Assembly: GCA_020433805.1 (NCBI GenBank)
Contig: JAGRBZ010000025.1
Location: forward strand, 1-39,004
Source of the DNA: Anaerolineae bacterium
GTDB taxonomy: Bacteria > Chloroflexota > Anaerolineae > 4572-78 > J111
Length of the DNA: 39,004 nt
Direction of reading: 5' to 3'
How positions within the stretch are numbered: the stretch's first letter is position 1; each line of letters opens with the position of its first letter. The notes below the pieces were generated by a model. That model saw only the letters and a list, made by a program, of their open reading frames with translations. It ran no database searches and was not told the origin of the DNA. The position numbers and the translations under genes are program-made. This document shows, in pieces, positions 37,229 through 39,004 of the stretch.

Positions 37229-39004
37229 TTATGCTTCGGTAAATTCGCCTTCAACAACGTTTTCATCGTCACCGGACTTTTCGGAATGACCGTTGGTTCC
37301 GTTGGTTCCGTTAGTTTGAGGCTGCGGTTGGCCGGGTTGCTGCTGGTAAGCGGCTTGACCCAGAACCGACAGGGCTTGTTGCAGCGCTTCGGTAGCACTT
37401 ACGATGCGAGCTTTGTCGTCTGTTTCGAGGGCTTTCTTGACATCCTCAACTTTGCTTTCGACTTCAGCTTTCATCGTCGCATCGACATTGTCACCTAACT
37501 CGCGCAGGGTTTTTTCCGATTGGTAAACCAGATTGTCGGCCATATTCCGCGCTTCAATCATCGCTTTCCGGTCGCGGTCAGCTTCGGCATTGTTTTCCGA
37601 TTCCTTAACCATCTTGTCGATCTCGCCCTGGTTCAGGTTGGTGCTGGCCGTAATCGTGATTTTTTGTTCTTTGCCGGTCGCTTTATCAACCGCACTTACG
37701 TTCAAGATACCGTTGGCGTCGATGTCGAACGTTACTTCAACTTGCGGAATACCGCGCGGTGCAGGCGGAATGCCCTCCAGCCGGAATTTACCCAGCGTCA
37801 TGTTGTCGGCGGCCATCGCGCGTTCACCTTGTAAGATATGAACATCAACAGCGGTTTGGTTATCTTCGGCGGTGCTGAAGACTTCGCTCTTTTTGGTCGG
37901 AATGGTCGAGTTGCGTTCGATGAGTTTGGTCATCACGCCACCCAGAGTTTCCAGACCCAGGCTCAACGGCGTTACGTCGAGCAAGAGTACATCTTTTACA
38001 TCACCGGCCAAAACGCCACCTTGAATAGCTGCGCCGATAGCTACAACTTCGTCCGGGTTAACGCCTTTGTGCGGCTCTTTGCCGCCGGCCAGCTTTTTAA
38101 CCAACTCTTGAACCATCGGCATTCGGCTTGAACCACCGACCAACACAACTTCATCAATTTGGCTGGCGCTAACACCGGCATCTTTGATGGCCTGGTTAAA
38201 CGGGGTTTTCACACGTTCAAGTAGGTCTTCTGTAATCTGTTCAAACTTACTGCGGGTCAGTTTAAGCTGCAAGTGTTTCGGACCGCTGGCATCTGCCGTA
38301 ACAAAGGGCAAGTTGATTTCGGTTTCAACAACGGTCGAGAGTTCGATCTTGGCTTTTTCAGCGGCTTCTTTCAGACGTTGCAGCGCTTGCTTGTCTTGGC
38401 TCAGGTCAATGCCCTGCTCTTTCTTGAACTCGGCCACGATCCAATCGACAACGCGCTGGTCCCAGTCGTCACCACCTAAGTGGGTGTCGCCACTGGTTGA
38501 TTTCACTTCGATCACGCCATCGCCAACTTCCAAAACACTGACGTCAAACGTGCCACCACCTAAGTCGAAGACCAAAATAGTTTCGTCATCTTTCTTATCG
38601 AGACCGTAAGCCAATGCAGCAGCGGTCGGCTCGTTGATGATGCGGCGCACATTCAAACCGGCAATTTTACCGGCGTCTTTGGTCGCCTGGCGCTGGCTGT
38701 CGTTGAAGTAAGCGGGAACGGTAATAACCGCTTCGGTGACGGTTTCGCCCAGATACGCTTCGGCATCAGTTTTCAGCTTTTGCAAAATCATCGCCGAGAT
38801 TTCTTGGGGGGTGTAGTTCCGGTCCATAACGGGAATGTGAACACGCGCGTCATTACTGGAGCCTTTTTGAATTTGGTAAGAGAGCATATCGCGCTCAACC
38901 GTCGTATCTTCGTAATTACGGCCGATAAGACGCTTAACCGAATAAACGGTATTGTCAGCGTTGGTAACAGCCTGACGTTTTGCCGTCTGGCCGACCAAGC
39001 GCTC
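37229..39004 (-). CDS. dnaK: Molecular chaperone DnaK (Hsp70), N-terminus cut by window
   Basis: The visible 591 residues lack about the first 50 (the phosphate-1 IGIDLGTT region lies outside). The frame runs to the window edge ([15 protein letters not shown]), so the internal TTG at 38998 is not a start. Landmarks: [54 protein letters not shown], the linker [15 protein letters not shown], the substrate-binding [18 protein letters not shown] and [20 protein letters not shown], and the lid helices. The flexible tail is Gln/Pro-rich with TNGTNGTNG and ends in [10 protein letters not shown], a variant of the usual acidic DVVDAEFEE. It is probably the housekeeping DnaK; grpE and dnaJ are not in the window. 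Confidence 0.97.
   Translation of the reverse strand, partial: ERLVGQTAKRQAVTNADNTVYSVKRLIGRNYEDTTVERDMLSYQIQKGSSNDARVHIPVMDRNYTPQEISAMILQKLKTDAEAYLGETVTEAVITVPAYFNDSQRQATKDAGKIAGLNVRRIINEPTAAALAYGLDKKDDETILVFDLGGGTFDVSVLEVGDGVIEVKSTSGDTHLGGDDWDQRVVDWIVAEFKKEQGIDLSQDKQALQRLKEAAEKAKIELSTVVETEINLPFVTADASGPKHLQLKLTRSKFEQITEDLLERVKTPFNQAIKDAGVSASQIDEVVLVGGSSRMPMVQELVKKLAGGKEPHKGVNPDEVVAIGAAIQGGVLAGDVKDVLLLDVTPLSLGLETLGGVMTKLIERNSTIPTKKSEVFSTAEDNQTAVDVHILQGERAMAADNMTLGKFRLEGIPPAPRGIPQVEVTFDIDANGILNVSAVDKATGKEQKITITASTNLNQGEIDKMVKESENNAEADRDRKAMIEARNMADNLVYQSEKTLRELGDNVDATMKAEVESKVEDVKKALETDDKARIVSATEALQQALSVLGQAAYQQQPGQPQPQTNGTNGTNGHSEKSGDDENVVEGEFTEA

Noticed and set aside
1-39004. Prophage, integron, transposase, toxin-antitoxin or defence genes
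   Set aside because: None of the proteins shows such domains; the mobile sequences seen are all short and non-coding.

Overview
The window looks like a chromosomal segment of a free-living Chloroflexota bacterium (Anaerolineae/Caldilineae/Ardenticatenia-like). This is inference from protein style only: Fbp-type iron uptake, large multidomain hybrid kinases, Thr/Pro-rich secreted proteins, a LysM lipoprotein, a secreted protease whose C-terminus ends in an aromatic-(I/L)P(I/L)-x-R-like tail, and many small palindromic intergenic repeats. No rRNA, tRNA, phage, transposase or CRISPR array was seen.

Region A (1-8931, all on the minus strand) is a membrane redox/metal-handling locus. In transcription order it encodes an OmpR-type response regulator and its histidine kinase (ATGA overlap), a 778-bp repeat-rich gap, two membrane-anchored coiled-coil proteins (the second with an Asp/His tail), an ApbE-type FMN transferase, a Thr/Pro/Ser-rich anchored protein, a ferric-reductase-like haem membrane protein, a Met/Gln/Gly-repeat secreted protein, a duplicated four-helix haem-type membrane protein (DUF4405-like), a small one-helix protein and the start of a DedA-like protein. 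The response-regulator gene and the first coiled-coil gene share a quasi-palindrome upstream, and three phased TTGTGAAG repeats lie upstream of the Met-repeat gene, so the two-component system may control the locus.

Region B (9072-16984) holds a self-contained gene for a very acidic small protein (promoter, Shine-Dalgarno and terminator all visible), a membrane fatty-acid desaturase, an FbpABC-type ferric iron importer, and, convergently, a long-chain acyl-CoA ligase. Palindromes sit just after the stop codons of the desaturase, the iron-binding protein and the ATPase.

Region C (17148-29432) is a signalling cluster. It has a possible structured RNA leader, a receiver-kinase, a 1703-residue CACHE/HAMP/PAS/GAF hybrid kinase and two further receiver-kinases, with almost no spacing between the genes. 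A YdjM-like membrane protein and a CACHE-type chemoreceptor follow on the minus strand. The four kinase genes contain no DNA-binding output domain and no clear Hpt domain.

Region D (29720-39004) holds a secreted zinc-metalloprotease-like protein with Ig-like C-terminal modules, a three-LysM lipoprotein with a strong promoter and terminator, an RlmI-type rRNA methyltransferase that is probably read from a leaderless mRNA, and the chaperones HtpG and DnaK (DnaK cut by the window end).

The most original material is the region A locus with its candidate operators, the GEMM-like leader before the kinase cluster, and several nested or foldback mobile repeats, one of them a 203-bp element with 18-bp inverted ends and a 10-bp target duplication.
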